From Paramyrothecium sp. XJ0827 (Eukaryota > Ascomycota > Sordariomycetes > Hypocreales > Stachybotryaceae): a stretch of DNA of 64,000 nt. The notes under the pieces are model-generated. The model ran no database searches. It saw only the letters and a list, made by a program, of their open reading frames with translations, and was not told the DNA's origin. Positions 1-12,000 of this stretch are shown here, one piece after another. Both the position numbers and the translations under genes were made by a program. How positions within the stretch are numbered: the first letter of the stretch is position 1; each line of letters begins with the position of its first letter. Where the stretch lies: the NCBI GenBank assembly GCA_020881915.1, contig JAJFPB010000009.1, positions 1,240,001-1,304,000 on the forward strand, written 5' to 3'.

Positions 1-1276
1 TTTTATGAACGACGGGCACGGTGCGAGTCGCATTTCCACCCATAAAGCATTGCTGGAAAGTCATCTTCCATCGGCCCGCCATCACTGAGGCCACAAACTC
101 GCAAAAGCGATCTACCGAACCTCCGAATTGTTTGCAGCGGTTGGCTCGAATCGCTCACCACCACACGACTCCCCGAGGCAGCGCGTTCCGAGGAGCCCGC
201 TCGGGACTCCGTCGTCAGCGACAGAGGGCACACACCTGACAGTCATCCATGGAAGCGAAACAAGGACGCGCAAGAGTGGCGGCGCTGATGCCACGCGGCG
301 AGAATTACTGTTGGAACTGCTCTGTCTTGATCAGGCATTGCAGTTTGATGAGGATCCAGCCATCATTTCGCTGATACCATACACTTATTGATGAGGGAAA
401 GCCGATTGGTGTTGACGAGCCCTCCGAGGTTTGGTCTATGCATGACGGACAAGCGCTTGCCTACCAGGACGCTGTACTATTATGCTTCCCAGCTATAGAA
501 GAATGAGAAGCCAAAATTGCAGATTCATGTTGCTGAAGATTGGCAAGTGTAGATAAGGTGGAAGCTGTGATGATTGCTACAGCTACCTAGATTCATTCTT
601 TGTAGATACATTCTATGCTCGTGATAGTGTGGAGTACTGGAGTTGTGATTCCAATATTGGTGTTCAAACATTTCCCAGTTTTCACTAGCATGAAGCAGCT
701 GTCTCCAACACCTTTGAGACGGTTGTCACGCATGGTAGTGCCAAAACCGCGGCTCGGTCACGGTGTCAACAATTTGCGGAGTGCCTATGTCTGGCTCCGG
801 CTCGTGGCTCGTACCAGTTGAACTTGTGGTTTCACCCTGATCCAGGAGTCTTCGCGCTCAGGTTCGGAATAGCCAAATTGCCACCCGTAAGATCCAGAAA
901 CGGCGTGAGCGATGCGACCTGGTTTCAGCAACGACGCATTCGTGCATTGCAAGCTGTCAGCAGCAACCTGTGCCACGGCCGCCCACCAATTGGGCTTTTG
1001 GTCGCGGGTGGCCGTTCTTGCACGGTGGCGTTGAGCAGAATGAAGGCGGGTCATTTCTGCGTCGCGTTGCACTACATTGCGCTCCCAGTGACTAGGTTCA
1101 TTGGTTTGAGCGAGCATATGCGGAGCCTGCAGGTCTTTGCTTCAGCAATGAGGAGCAAGTCCTCGTTTCCGGAATACGACAAACAGCCGCCGCTTGGCGT
1201 GCATCCTTGTGAGATATGGAGCGTGTGTACTAATGCAGACTCGTTCCGGCAATGCGAGGCTGTCGTTGCCGATTAC
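1..1276. other. Left-end stretch without a supported gene
   Basis: No ORF here has recognisable family motifs. The longest plus-strand frame (818-1528) runs antisense into the FTA4 gene and looks like its shadow. The segment should contain the FTA4 3' UTR just below 1277; I see no convincing RNA gene or repeat. Confidence 0.5.
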
Positions 1277-2128
1277 TCAAGAAGGAAAGACGGAAGAATC
1301 TGCGAGGAACTCGTCGACGTTCCTTTTCCTCGCGTTCGTCAAGGTCTCCGCGTCAATTTCTGCATCTGCGGACGATGTCGATGCAGGGACCTGACCAACA
1401 CGGCCAGCGACGCGAGCAAGCAGGATACGCATGCGCTCGAGCTCCTTCTCGACAGGGCCGTTGCGCGAAATCAGGTTCTCCTGGACACCACTTTCGAGAG
1501 GCGCAATGGCAGCCTTGATGCGGCGTAAGCGATGAACGCGACCCTGGAGTTGCTCACGCTGCTCGGCCAGGTCGACGAGCTGCTGGACGGCTTCCTCATA
1601 GCGCCGCGCCTCCATGGGAAGGCTGGCAGTCTCCTTTTCAGACGGCCAGGTTGGTGGCAAGGCATTGATGGCGTCGTGAGTGGCTTTTACAATTAAACGT
1701 CAGAGAACTTGTGGCTTTCCGTCATGTAATGCTTAGGGAAGTGGTACGAAAAAGAAAAAACCAAAGACGGCGGGAGGGTGCGGCTTACTCAAATCAAGCT
1801 CCCTGCCAATGCCCCCGTCAGCGTCCTCAGGCCCGCCCAGCTTACGCTCCGCGTCGGCCAGATAGACGGCGTTGACCTGCTCGGCGACGTGCCGGACGGC
1901 CTGCGGGGCGTAGATGCGGCGGGCGTGCTGGGCGAGGGTCTGGTTGAGGCTGGAGAGGGCGGCGTCGAGCTCGCGGTCGGCGACGGGCCTCTCGGACGAC
2001 GCGTCATTGGCGGCTCGCCATGCGGGCGAGGGCGCGAGCGGCTGGGCGAGGATGCTGGCCTGGGCGGTGAGGAAGGCCGTCTTGAGGGCCGGTATGGTGG
2101 GCGGCGGGTCTGAGGCTGACATTGACAT
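1277..2128 (-). CDS. fta4: Kinetochore Sim4 complex subunit FTA4-like
   Basis: Two exons, 2128-1789 and 1683-1277 (intron 1788-1684, donor GTAAG, acceptor AAAAG, phase 1), give 248 aa. The start is the ATG at 2128, followed by MSMSASDPPPTIPALKTAFL; the frame stays open upstream only from a GTG. Visible features are the N-terminal TIPALKTAFLTAQ / QPLAPSPAW block, a central HARRIYAPQAVRHVAEQVN segment and a C-terminal predicted coiled coil (about residues 130-200, EEAVQQLVDLAEQREQL) ending in an acidic tail. FTA4 proteins belong to the inner-kinetochore Sim4/COMA-type complex (CENP-50/U-like family) that links centromeric chromatin to outer kinetochore proteins. The assignment rests on remembered family pattern and length, which matches the usual ~220-260 aa. 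No neighbour supports the function. Confidence 0.7.
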
Positions 2129-2245
2129 TTTCTTGTGAAGCGGAAGTGTGAGATGTGGTTGTTCGGGCAAGGCCGTATTACTTGCCACTCATACACTCTG
2201 GTTTCGGTTTCACGGGCGCGTGAGATGCGGCTGCTACGGCTACTA

Positions 2246-2263
2246 CTGCTGCTGCTGCTGCTG
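2246..2263. repeat. (CTG)6 microsatellite
   Basis: Six CTG units lie about 120 bp upstream of the FTA4 start codon, preceded by a degenerate CTG/CTA stretch. It falls in the presumed FTA4 promoter or 5' UTR and could vary in length between strains. Confidence 0.9.
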
Positions 2264-2830
2264 TTTGGATGATGGTGGATTGGCCAAAGCTCGGTGGTGA
2301 AATGAAAGCACTGTGGCGTCAGGGCCGGTGTTGTGGTTCCGGGTGTGGCTGATGCGGGAGCATAAGGTAAGGCGAGTTACAGTAACGTAAGGTACTGTAA
2401 CGTAACGGGTGGTGGGCACAGCACTCCAGTGCGTTGGGTGGGTGATGGATGGGTGGGGAGAGGAAAGAAAGTGCCGATTGAGGTGAGCCACACCTTATTT
2501 TCTTGCTTGGGACATCAGGCAGTCCAGATCTGTAAGTGAAGCGATCCGTAGGTACCTCTGCTCAGTCGGCGCCCGCGCACATTGCTCATCCATCTCGCCC
2601 ATGGTGATTGCCCACCTTGTCCGTCCAGCTCACCACTACTCTAAGAGTCTGCCCATGCCTTGAACCACATTGTAGCAAGCTTAAAGCAAGGGATCGACGC
2701 GAGCTAGTTTCAGCTGTTGTGCGCTGTGTCTCCTCATTCAGAGCGGAACCAACTCGAGGGCCAGCACCTGGATGGCATCAACTACAAAAAAGAACACCAT
2801 GTGCGCGATCGGCAACCATATCTCTCACAT

Positions 2831-2870
2831 CCCCCAGCCATCCATCCCATCCCCCGGCTATCCATCCCAT
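2831..2870. repeat. 20-bp imperfect tandem duplication
   Basis: Two adjacent 20-bp units, 2831-2850 and 2851-2870, differ at two positions (AGCC versus GGCT context) and share the CATCCATCC core. Intergenic, with no coding role seen. Confidence 0.85.
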
Positions 2871-4834
2871 CCAACATCAAACGAGGGATAAGCCAACATC
2901 GAGAACAGCCAGAGCCCCTCACCGCTCCCCCGATTTTGGGTAGGATGCATTGCCAGATAGGATGTGCATGCAGATGGTCCGTGTCGATCCGGAGAGGGCC
3001 CCACGCAGCCCTGCCCAGCGGATGTATCCCGAGAGCCCTCAAGCCCGATGCATCCAATCTGTAAGATCCCCAACTGCTAACAGATCCTCAATCTGTCGTT
3101 ACCCGACGAGAGGGGAAGATTGGGGTCTACGGCCTACATCTGGTTTCCACGTTGGTCCATCGAGCTTGGCACGTCAGCGCGGCTCGCTACAGCACAATCT
3201 CGTCGTGATAATGCGCTGGCTCCAAGGCCTCGTCGTTGTGATCCGTGTAAAAATAGATCTGGAACCATGCTGCTGCTTGGGATTATGACCCTTACAGCTC
3301 TCTCTGAGCAGGCCACGGCCAACACGAGATAACTTATCGAGGCGTACGGTAGTATCAACCCCACGCGGTTGGGGGAAATCCTTGCATCGCGCTCCTTCAC
3401 AACCCCAGCACCTCATCTGCTTGCCGTCCTGCAGTTGCGTCGAGATATTCACTCGATCATTAATTTAGCCTTCAATGCCCTGAATGCGCCCGCAGCAGGC
3501 GAACCAGCCATCCTTGCGTCTGGCTAGCACCATCATGGTTAACACTCTGGCTGCTCCTCTAGGTCCTCTTCCCTCAAGCTGCGTCGTGTGCGCGGAGCCG
3601 TGTCCAATGTGACCTGGTTTATACGATGTTTAGGCTTCATGTAAAAACAACCATAATGTCGAATGTGACGCAGAAAGTGAAACATACACGTGCTCTGTGA
3701 GAATGACGCAGCACGGGGGAAAAGAAATAGAAATACCAAAAAATGAACCCTCGTGGCTCCTTCGCACGTTGGTCGGGTCGCCCTGTTTGGGCCTCGCGAG
3801 TAGCGCAAATGCCGAGCGCGAGCCTTGGTCCAAATCGAAGATGCGCTTCCCGCGTGGCTGTGCCACACAAGCTCCCACAGCCACTCCACGCCTATAGACC
3901 GAACAGACAGATTCACAGAGCCAGACAACGAGGGCCGTAAGCAAGCAGGAAACCTTTGGCAAAGTGCAACACTGCCTTCTTCCCATGGCTTGTCTTTCTT
4001 TTTCATCTCCGTTCGCTCATATGCAGCCTCGCCGCGAATTTGAGCGTCCCGCGCTCCAGATGACCCAGGCATGGCAAGGATCGACAAGCAAGGGAGGGAC
4101 CAAAGATCGGCTGCGCGAGATCCTACCTTCTCACAACTGCGATTCAGAACCAAAGATGGCCAATCGGGTGGCTCCAGCACATGAATGAGGGCCCCCATCC
4201 ACATCTTTGATGTCCGATGCCAGTCGGCTTCGGCAAGGTCAAGGCCAACATCTAACAAACTTGGGGCCAGGCAGCCAGTGTAATTGCTCCCAACGGACAT
4301 GTTCCATGCACTTACACGATATCCGCGCAAAGGATCAGCGGCCTCGTGAACAGCCGGCATCAGGGGTGGGAGTGAGTAAAGGCCTGGCGAGAGATCAGGA
4401 AGCAGAAGCGATTTGACATCCAAGACGCTCTAGGACTTCCGTCGCCCTGTTCGCTTCTCAATTGGACAAACGTATAACAAGCAAGCGACAACAAGTTGGC
4501 CCCCATTACAAGGACACAGCGTGCGCGCGCACAGCCCTCCCCCCGGCTCGCTCTTTCAGGGTCCTGGGCTTGCTCGCCATCAAGGGGGGGGTCCTCGAGT
4601 AGCGAATGCAGCGCGGCACTTTTTTCGAACGTGGCTTGCACGAAGGTGCGGCGGCGCGAGATGCGGTTTCATACTGGCGTCCGCGTAATCTGAGGGGCCC
4701 TGTTCGCTCCCAGACTTACGTCCGTACGGCGCTGGGGCCGAGCCGGAGGCGCCAACGTCCTGTCGTGCTGCATGCATTACCTTGACTGCGTGCGTGTAAG
4801 TGCTCGTCGTCTCGCGCGATGAAGGAGTCGCAAT

Positions 4835-4844
4835 GTATATATAT
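4835..4844 (+). promoter_or_regulatory. TATA-like element upstream of the DUF2306 gene
   Basis: An uninterrupted TATATATAT run lies about 170 bp upstream of the ATG at 5011. It is followed by a pyrimidine-rich leader (TTTTTCC, CTCTCTTCC) typical of fungal 5' UTRs. The distance suits a TATA box with a 100-150 nt leader; transcription start is not known. Confidence 0.45.
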
Positions 4845-5010
4845 GGGATGCAGTGTCGAACCCTTCCAAGGCAGATCCTCTCCTCATCAGCCTCTCAATC
4901 ATCAATTGCTATAATACAGCTTAACATTCCACTCCTATCTTTTTCCTTCGGGCAGCTCTTTACCCATCTCTCTTCCACTCTATCCACATCTACCCACCAC
5001 ACCCGCAACC

Positions 5011-6173
5011 ATGGTCGTCGTCACCAGACCTCCCGCCAATCGCTTCGTCGCCTTTGTGCGACACATCTACAACCCGGTCGGCTTTGCCAAGGGCTACAAC
5101 TTCGTCCTGTGGTTCATCTTCGCCGGTGCCCTCATGGGCTTCACCCTCGCCAGGCTCATGTACTTCGACTTTAATGGCATCTTCTGCGCGCGCGAGAAAC
5201 GAGGCCAGCCTGAAGGAACTCTGGAAGGCGAGTGCTACTACTACCAGGGCTCGGCAAGCCGCGGCCGCATCGGCATCCTCCTGCACCTTGGTGGTATCCT
5301 GCCTGCGAGCTTCCTCGTCGTCTTCCAGTTCGTTCCCGCCATCAGGCACAAGCTGCTGCTCTTCCACCGCATCAATGGCTACGTCGTCATCCTCCTGTCT
5401 CTTGTGGGCACCGCCGGTGTCCTCATGATTGCCGAGAAGTCCTTCGGCGGATCCCTCGATATCCAGATCGCCGCAGGTCTCGGTAGCCTCATCTTCGTCA
5501 GCTGCATGGCTATCTCCTACTACAACATCAAGCGCCTCCAGATCGAGCAGCATCGCGCCTGGATGCTCCGTGGCTGGGTCATTGTAAGTTGCCTGCCCAC
5601 CTCATACACGCAGCTTGGTTTACTGACTCACAACTGTAGGCCGCTTTCATCATCACCATGCGCATCATTGCCTCCATCATGGTTGTCATCAACGGTGTCA
5701 TGGGCAAGGTGTACTACCAGGCCCGCCCCTGCTACGTCGTCGACTACATATTCCATAGCAACCAGACCAAGGTCCTGGAACTCTACCCCGGTTGCAACGC
5801 CTTTTACTCTGGCGCCAACCACGAGGCCCAGGCTCTGATCACCGGCGACATCACCGGCCCCGATGATCGCCCTGACATGGTCTCCGCCAGCTTGACTGCC
5901 GCCTTCCCAGCCGCAGCCTGGTTGGCCCTCTTCATCCACATCGTCGGAGTCGAGCTGTACCTGCACCTAACTCCCGCCGAGGGCGAGCGCCTGCGCCGCA
6001 TCTCCTACCAGCGCCAGCTCGAGGCCGGCTACCGCCACCCCGGCAATGCGGGCACCACCGCTCAGAGCTTCGGCGACGCGGAGCCGTGGTCCCCACCTAC
6101 CGAGTCGGGCTCCGTGGAACCGAAGCGAGCGCACCGATCGGTTGATCGGGACTCCAACCAAATCTCGATCTGA
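5011..6173 (+). CDS. DUF2306 multi-pass membrane protein
   Basis: Two exons, 5011-5583 and 5640-6173 (intron 5584-5639, donor GTAAGT, acceptor TGTAG, phase 0), encode 368 aa. The ATG is in a good context (CAACCATGG). Six to seven hydrophobic segments are visible: VLWFIFAGALMGFTLARL (~residues 30-50), ILLHLGGILPASFLVVFQF (~88-107), YVVILLSLVGTAGVLMI (~125-142), AAGLGSLIFVSCMAISYY (~155-172), WVIAAFIITMRIIASIMVV (~190-210) and a last one near AWLALFIHIVGVELYLH. Conserved polar marks are HLGG, HRINGY and EQHRAWMLRG, as expected for the DUF2306 family, whose paired His residues sit at membrane edges. The C-terminal ~60 residues are hydrophilic, probably cytosolic. The biochemical role is unknown; a heme-linked or redox role by analogy with other four-helix His membrane proteins would be speculation. 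Confidence 0.8.
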
Positions 6174-6474
6174 ACAGGGAAAGGCGTTAGACTTCTTTAC
6201 TGATTTCAGATACCAAAATTGCAGAGTTGATGATCTCACGATCTCGCTTGGAAGCCAAACGGATAAACTGGCGCTTTTATGATGTTTCTTTTCTTTCTTC
6301 TCTAGACATGCTGTAAATGACCCTCACATTCATTCAGAATATAACCATAGTTGAACATGTTACACCCTGGATGGGTTTTCAAATCGCTTCTTGTCATTAA
6401 AATCATAAGCTGGTGTCTCTCGCTCATTTCATACTGCTCATACGTGCTCGCTATTTGTAGACGAAGAAAAGGGC
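6174..6474. other. Convergent 3' region
   Basis: About 300 bp between two convergent genes. It should contain both 3' UTRs; the stretch around 6280-6420 is T-rich. No RNA gene or separate ORF is supported. Confidence 0.6.
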
Positions 6475-9044
6475 TCAGATGCCAGACCACCAGTAGCTCT
6501 CCTCCACCTTGAACGACGCCTTGAGCGCCTGGTCGTCCTTGACCGCGCTGCTGTTGCTGACGACGACGTCGTACTCGCCCGCCTCCACGCACCACTGGTC
6601 CCGCTCCTCGTCCCAGTAGGCCGCGGCGTACTTCTCCAGCTCCTCGATCGTCACCGTCTTGGACTCGCCCGCCTCGAGCTCGACCTTGGCGAAGCCCTTA
6701 AGCTCCTTGACGGGCCGGTTGACGCGCCCGCGCTGCCGCGGCTGCACGTAGAGCTGCGCGACCTCGGCGCCCTTGACGGACCCGGTGTTGGTGATTTTCA
6801 GCGCGGCGCGGAGCTTGCCGTCCTGGGTGGAGAGGTCGAGGTCGGAGAAGGAGAAGGTGGTGTAGGAGAGGCCGTGGCCGAAGGGAAAGTTGACCTCGCG
6901 GTCGGCGAACTCGTAGTAGCGGTAGCCGACGTAGACGTCCTCGCCGTACAGGGTGCGGCCGGCCTCGGTGCGGAAGTTGAGGAACGCAGGCACGTCCTGC
7001 ACTCGCTTTGGGAAGCTCAGCGACAGCTTGCCCGACGGGTTGTAGTCGCCGAAGAGCACATCGGCGATGCAGTTTCCGGTCTCGTTTCCACCGTACCAGG
7101 CCTGGACCACGGCCGGCGTCTTCTCCAGCCAGGGCATCTCCTCCGGCGTTCCCGTCTGCATGACGACGACGGTGTTGGGGTTCGCCGAGACAACCTCGTC
7201 GATGAGCTGGTCCAGGACGCCGGGCAGCTTCATCGAGGCGCGGTCCACGCCTTCGGTCTCCCAGTCGGCGTTGAGGCCAGCGCAGATGACGACCTGGTCG
7301 TGCTCCTTGGCGAGCTCGACGGACCGGCGGATCTCGTCCTGGTCGTCGATGACCTTGCACCCGCCCACGCGCAGCGAGCCCGCGCCGATGATGACGGTCT
7401 GCTCCCGCAGCGTGGAGCTCGGGGCCGACCCGAACTCGATCCGGAAGTTGTACGTGTCGCCCTTCTTGAGCTGGATGCGGCCGTACTCCTCGCGCGTGGC
7501 GCTGCCAAAGAAGGCCTCGCCGGGCACCTGCTTGGTGGCGTTGTCGACGACCAGCTCGTCGTTGACAAAGGCCTTGGCGCTGCCGCCTACGACGACGCCC
7601 AGCTCGTATGTGCAGTCCTCCTCGGCGACAAAGGAGCCCTCGAGGTCGCCGTACCAGAGCTCGCCCAGCTTGTCGTTGTAATAGTCGACGAGGTGCATCT
7701 CGGTCTTCTTGACGTGCACCTCATCGATCAGCTTGCGGTCCGCGGCGCCGTGCGGCTGGTCGTAGATCTTGAAGCTCATGCCGGTCTCGCCGCTGGCTGC
7801 CTTAAGCTGGCTCCCGAGGAGCGGCGTGAAGCGGTGGGTGTAAGCGCCCACTGTGTAGCCCGGGGCGGACTCGAGCTTGCTGCTGATTCCGTCAAAGGGC
7901 GTGATGGCGTAATAGGAGGTCAGGGATGCGGAGCCGCCACCGTGATATGTGGCGACCTTGGCATTGGGACCAAGCACCAGGGTCTTCTTGTTCTTCTTCA
8001 GGGGTAGCAAATCCTTCTCGTTCTTGAGGAGTACGAGACTCTCGTTGCCGATCTTTCGCAGCAACGCAGATGTCTCGGGTGTGTCGGCCGTGCCCTCGGG
8101 TCCATTCTCCTTGACTCCCGAAGCGGCACACTTCTTGACGAACTTGAGCACCTCCCGGGCTCGGTCGTCGATGACATGGCCGAAGGGCTTTCCGTTGGCG
8201 GCGTTGAACTTGAGGGCCTCGCCACGGAACTTGGTAGGACCGGGCATCTCGAGATCCAGGCCAGCCTGAACGGAAGCTGTCGTGCTGTAGACACCGAACC
8301 AGTCGCTCATGACCAGGCCGTCCCAACCCCACTCCTTGCGCAGCATCCCGTCGATATACTTGGAGTTCTCGCTGCAGTAGGTGCCGTTGATGCCGTTGTA
8401 GGCAGTCATGAAGGCGCCGGGCTGGGCATCGCGCACGGCCAGCTGGAAGGGCAGGGCGTAGATCTCGCGGAGCGCACGTTCGGTGACGATGCTCTGGACG
8501 CCCATCCTGCGGTCCTCCTGGTCGTTGCACAGGAAGTGCTTAATGGTGGCCTGGACGCCGGTGCTCTGGATGCCTCGGACCAGGGCGGCGGCGCCGAGGC
8601 CGGCCAGGAAGGGGTCCTCGCCGATGGACTCGAAGCCACGGCCGCCGAGGGGCGAGCGCTGCATGTTAATGGTCGGGCCTAGGATAGCGTGGGCGCTCTT
8701 CGCAATGGCCTCCTCGCCCATCTTGCGGCCGGCTTCCTCGAGGAGCTCCTGGTTGAAGGTAGATCCGAGACCGGTGCCGCAGGGGAAGCACGCCGCGGGA
8801 ATGCTGTTGAAGAACTTGGTTCCCCGGACGCCGTTGGGTCCGTCGGTCAGACGCAGCGAGGGGACGCCATGTTTGGGCAGGGCCTTGGTGTGCCAGAAGT
8901 CAATACCTGCAGTGGCTGGGTTAGTGTCCGTCCCATCGCGTCGCAGTCGACGTGAACATCGTCTTAGCTCTCACCTGCCAGCAGGTCAACCTTCTCCGAG
9001 AGGCTGAGCTTCTTCAGCACCTCTTCGACATTGATATCGGCCAT
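6475..9044 (-). CDS. GH3 beta-glucosidase, intracellular type with PA14 insert
   Basis: Two exons, 9044-8975 and 8906-6475 (intron 8974-8907, GTGAGA...CTGCAG, phase 1), encode 833 aa. The start MADINVEEVLKKLSLSEKV fits the family. No signal peptide is visible, so a cytosolic enzyme is likely. The (beta/alpha)8 domain occupies about residues 1-280, with RLTDGPNGVRG, HFLCNDQE and the nucleophile Asp225 in LVMSDWFG. The alpha/beta sandwich (LLKNEKDLLPL onwards) is interrupted at about residues 390-550 by a PA14-like insert (FKIYDQPHG, DYYNDKLGELWYGD). The fibronectin-III-like C-terminal domain starts near HGLSYTTF. Members hydrolyse terminal beta-linked glucose from cello-oligosaccharides or aryl glucosides; substrate cannot be read from sequence. 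Length matches the ~830 aa PA14-containing subgroup. It is convergent with the DUF2306 gene. Confidence 0.93.
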
Positions 9045-12000
9045 TGTAAGTTGCTAAATGGCAACGGCTGATACAGAATCTACAGTCTCTTTACTTGGGC
9101 TTGGAGAAAGGGCCGGAAGAGCGGAGGGGTGGGAGTCAAGCAGTCAAGCACGCTCGTTCATACAACCAACTTGCTGGAAGCGAGGATGAGATGAGGGGAA
9201 GGGGATGGGAAGAGGTGTTTGAAGCAGCCTCAAGCGAGGTGCGGCAAGAGCCTCCTTTTAAGTTGAACGAGCCATTTTTAATTCAGCCGGGGAACTGGCA
9301 TTCACGATGCATTGATTACAAACACGACACACAATAGACCCGGCTGTCACGGGGCTGGCCTGTCCGACGAACGTCGTGCCATGCCATGCACAACCGTCGA
9401 TCCAGGAAGGGCATCACCAACTCCGACTACGGGTCCCGCGTCCGGGGTTCTGCCGACGACAAGAGCAGAAGCGACCAATGGCCAGTGCCACAGCATCTCC
9501 ATCACCAACATGGCCCTCCTGGTGATGGATCCAAGACCCGGGGTTCTGCCAGTAGCCTGAGCCCTCTGGCCAATGGCCGAGGCGAAGCGAAGGCATCCTC
9601 ATCGTCAGTTCGGGACGTGATTCCGCCCAAAACCGGGTCCGCGCCGTCCTTGTCTTGCGGCTCATCCCCCAGCCAAGGCCATGGCCATTGCTTTCGATTC
9701 CTTTTTTTTTTCTTCCTTTTTGCCCTTCCCGCGGTTCGCGTGCCAGTAGCCTGGCAGTCGGGTGTTGAAAGCGAGGGGATACTGACAGCCCAACTCCGGA
9801 CCGAGCGACCTTTTTTCTGCGATGTTCGAGCAGAAACCCCGCCATAGAATGTGTGGGAGGACATATAACCGCTCGACGCGGGGGCGTTGCGGGGTTGCGT
9901 CGAGGCGACCCCCGGATCTTTGCCGGCGGTTGTCCGACCCGAGTTGACCTTTGTCCCGCTTTGGGGTTGGGGCAGTTTTGGCAATATGCATGGGCCAGTC
10001 TTGGAGACAAAATGTCTCTCAAATCTGTGCTTTTGAATCAGCTCTGCTCAGCTTGTAGTTCGATCGCGAATCAAATATCCGCTTACCCTATAGTGCATGA
10101 GTAACCAATTTCAATTTTGATGTTTGATGATCTTTGCGTCTACAAGAGCAAATTCGACTCCAGATGCAATGGGGGGGTTTTTTCATGCATGATTTCGCTC
10201 TGTTGATTCTCAGAGTCGCAAGTGAGTATAGCCGAGGAAGAATCCATTGAGACACCATCTGCGTTCACATCGTGAGCAGGGTGTGGAAGTTGTGAAAGTT
10301 GGCACAAGAAACCAGCTGGGTTGATATCTCTCATCATTGTTGTGATTTCGTTTGAAAAGTAGAAGCCGAATACCCGGACGAGTCTTTGTATAGAGTCACT
10401 TAGGTTGCCGAACTTCTCTGTGGATAACTTCCAACACCCATTCACAGCCCGGCGCGGCAGCCAACGGGAAAGTGCCGAAACAGGTGAAGACAATTCAACT
10501 AACCTAGCAAGGAAGACGAACGTAACAGTCCGACCTTCGCAATGCTCTTCAACTGCAGTTCGAAGCCGAGGGCGAGCAGTGATGGCAAATAGCCTTCTGG
10601 AAAGAACAAACGATGTTCTGAAATTCCTTTCAACTGGATCTTGTCTGTCGGCAGCGACGACAATCTTGGCCGTATTTCAATAACAATCATTGCCAATCGA
10701 TGGTATAGGGGGTAAGAACATGCCTATTCGTTAGCTTTGAGCTCGAGCTAAGATCTGAATCGTTTACACTCGGTAGTTGGCGCCATTTCCTGGTATCGGA
10801 TTCTGCCAACACCATAGCAATATTCCGAGTTCTAAATGCAGTAATACGACTGGCTCCATACCTTACTCAAGGGGTTTTTGCTCTGTGAAGCACTCAATCT
10901 CGAGCTTTGTGGCCGTTCCTCCTTAATTGTTTCTCGCGAGCCTCGATCGCATCTTACAGCTTAGACAGTCGTGTCGCCTGCGAATGCAATGTCAAACAGT
11001 GAGGGATTCTATCAATGGAAGCAGAAGCCCTTGAGCGCCGTTAATCACCTGCCACGCATAGCCGGCCATCTTGATATCGACTTCGATTCTTTTCTGGAAG
11101 CCAATGTCTGGCAAGCAAGAATATTGAGGTACGTCGCACAAGCAAGGTCCATGGGTACCTGATGCAGCAGCTGGCAAAGCCTGAAGCACCTGGAGCCTTG
11201 TGGCACCTTCCCCGACGATCTTGTCCTCTCATTAAGGTAGCTTTGTCAGCTGCTCCTGTATTTGAACGTCACTCCTTCAACTCCTGGCCGCGAGTGTTTT
11301 ATTCTCGTCCTGTCCTCACCCACGTCCAGCGTGCTGCCACGAGCCCATTGGTCACTATGCTATCGCAACTAATTCACAAAGAGCATGCTGTTCGTTCCCT
11401 ACTCTCAGCGTGCAGCCCCAGCCTCATCGGCCACTACGCTGTCCGAGCTATATCACGGATAGCATGCTGTTCGTGCTGCGTCTCCCAAAATGCCTGCTAT
11501 TCAGGTAGGGCTGACCATAGATCCTGACTCGACTCATGTCCCCTCAACAACAGGCTCTACCCCGGGGGGAAAGCAAGATACCCGAGTTTGGCTGATCTCG
11601 GTAGTTCCCTGGGAACGGGAGTGAGTGCTGACCCGCAAACCGGCCCGGCCATCGCGAAACAACGATCAGCGTGCTTGATTAAACCAACATCGGCCGACAC
11701 GGCGCCAGTGCGCGCCAACCGCTGTCCGGTGTTCGGCGTTGGCGGCATCGTGACATGGTCAAAGCGGTATCGCACGCCAAAATAAACCAAGCTACGCCCA
11801 ACGACGCATTGCAAGTGCACTGGTTGATGCATGCCGCATTTCGTGCCTCAGTGTCCTCCAACACGAGCTTCCGGCGCAAGGCAAGCGGCATGACCTTGCT
11901 GCTGTGCTGCTACAGAATTGAGCAGGGCCGAGTCTCGAGTTTCATACAGATACGACTGTCTCGGCTGTTCGCACGTTCCGATATTGCTGAACACACAACT

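Larger units (their letters stand above)
2129..5010. other. Intergenic region between FTA4 and the DUF2306 gene
   Basis: About 2.9 kb without a supported gene. It holds the promoters of the two divergent flanking genes, a short (CTG)6 tract, a 20-bp imperfect tandem duplication and a CT-rich leader before 5011. A 294-codon open frame on the minus strand (3539-4423) starts only at TTG, has no recognisable motif and is Trp/Arg/Ser-rich, so I left it out. Confidence 0.5.

Noticed and set aside
818..1528. 236-codon plus-strand frame
   Set aside because: Runs antisense into the FTA4 second exon, so its openness follows from that gene; no independent motif.
3539..4423. 294-codon minus-strand open frame
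   Set aside because: It begins at TTG, not ATG, has no motif or partner exon, and has an unusual composition (Trp, Arg and Ser rich). Most likely a chance frame in GC-rich DNA.
6874..8007. 377-codon plus-strand frame inside the GH3 gene
   Set aside because: Exact antisense shadow of a strongly supported beta-glucosidase; Leu/Val/Asp-rich composition typical of such shadows.
9414..10022. 202-codon minus-strand frame in the gene desert
   Set aside because: Arg/Ser/Gly-rich, no domain, no conserved pattern. Not enough to call a gene.
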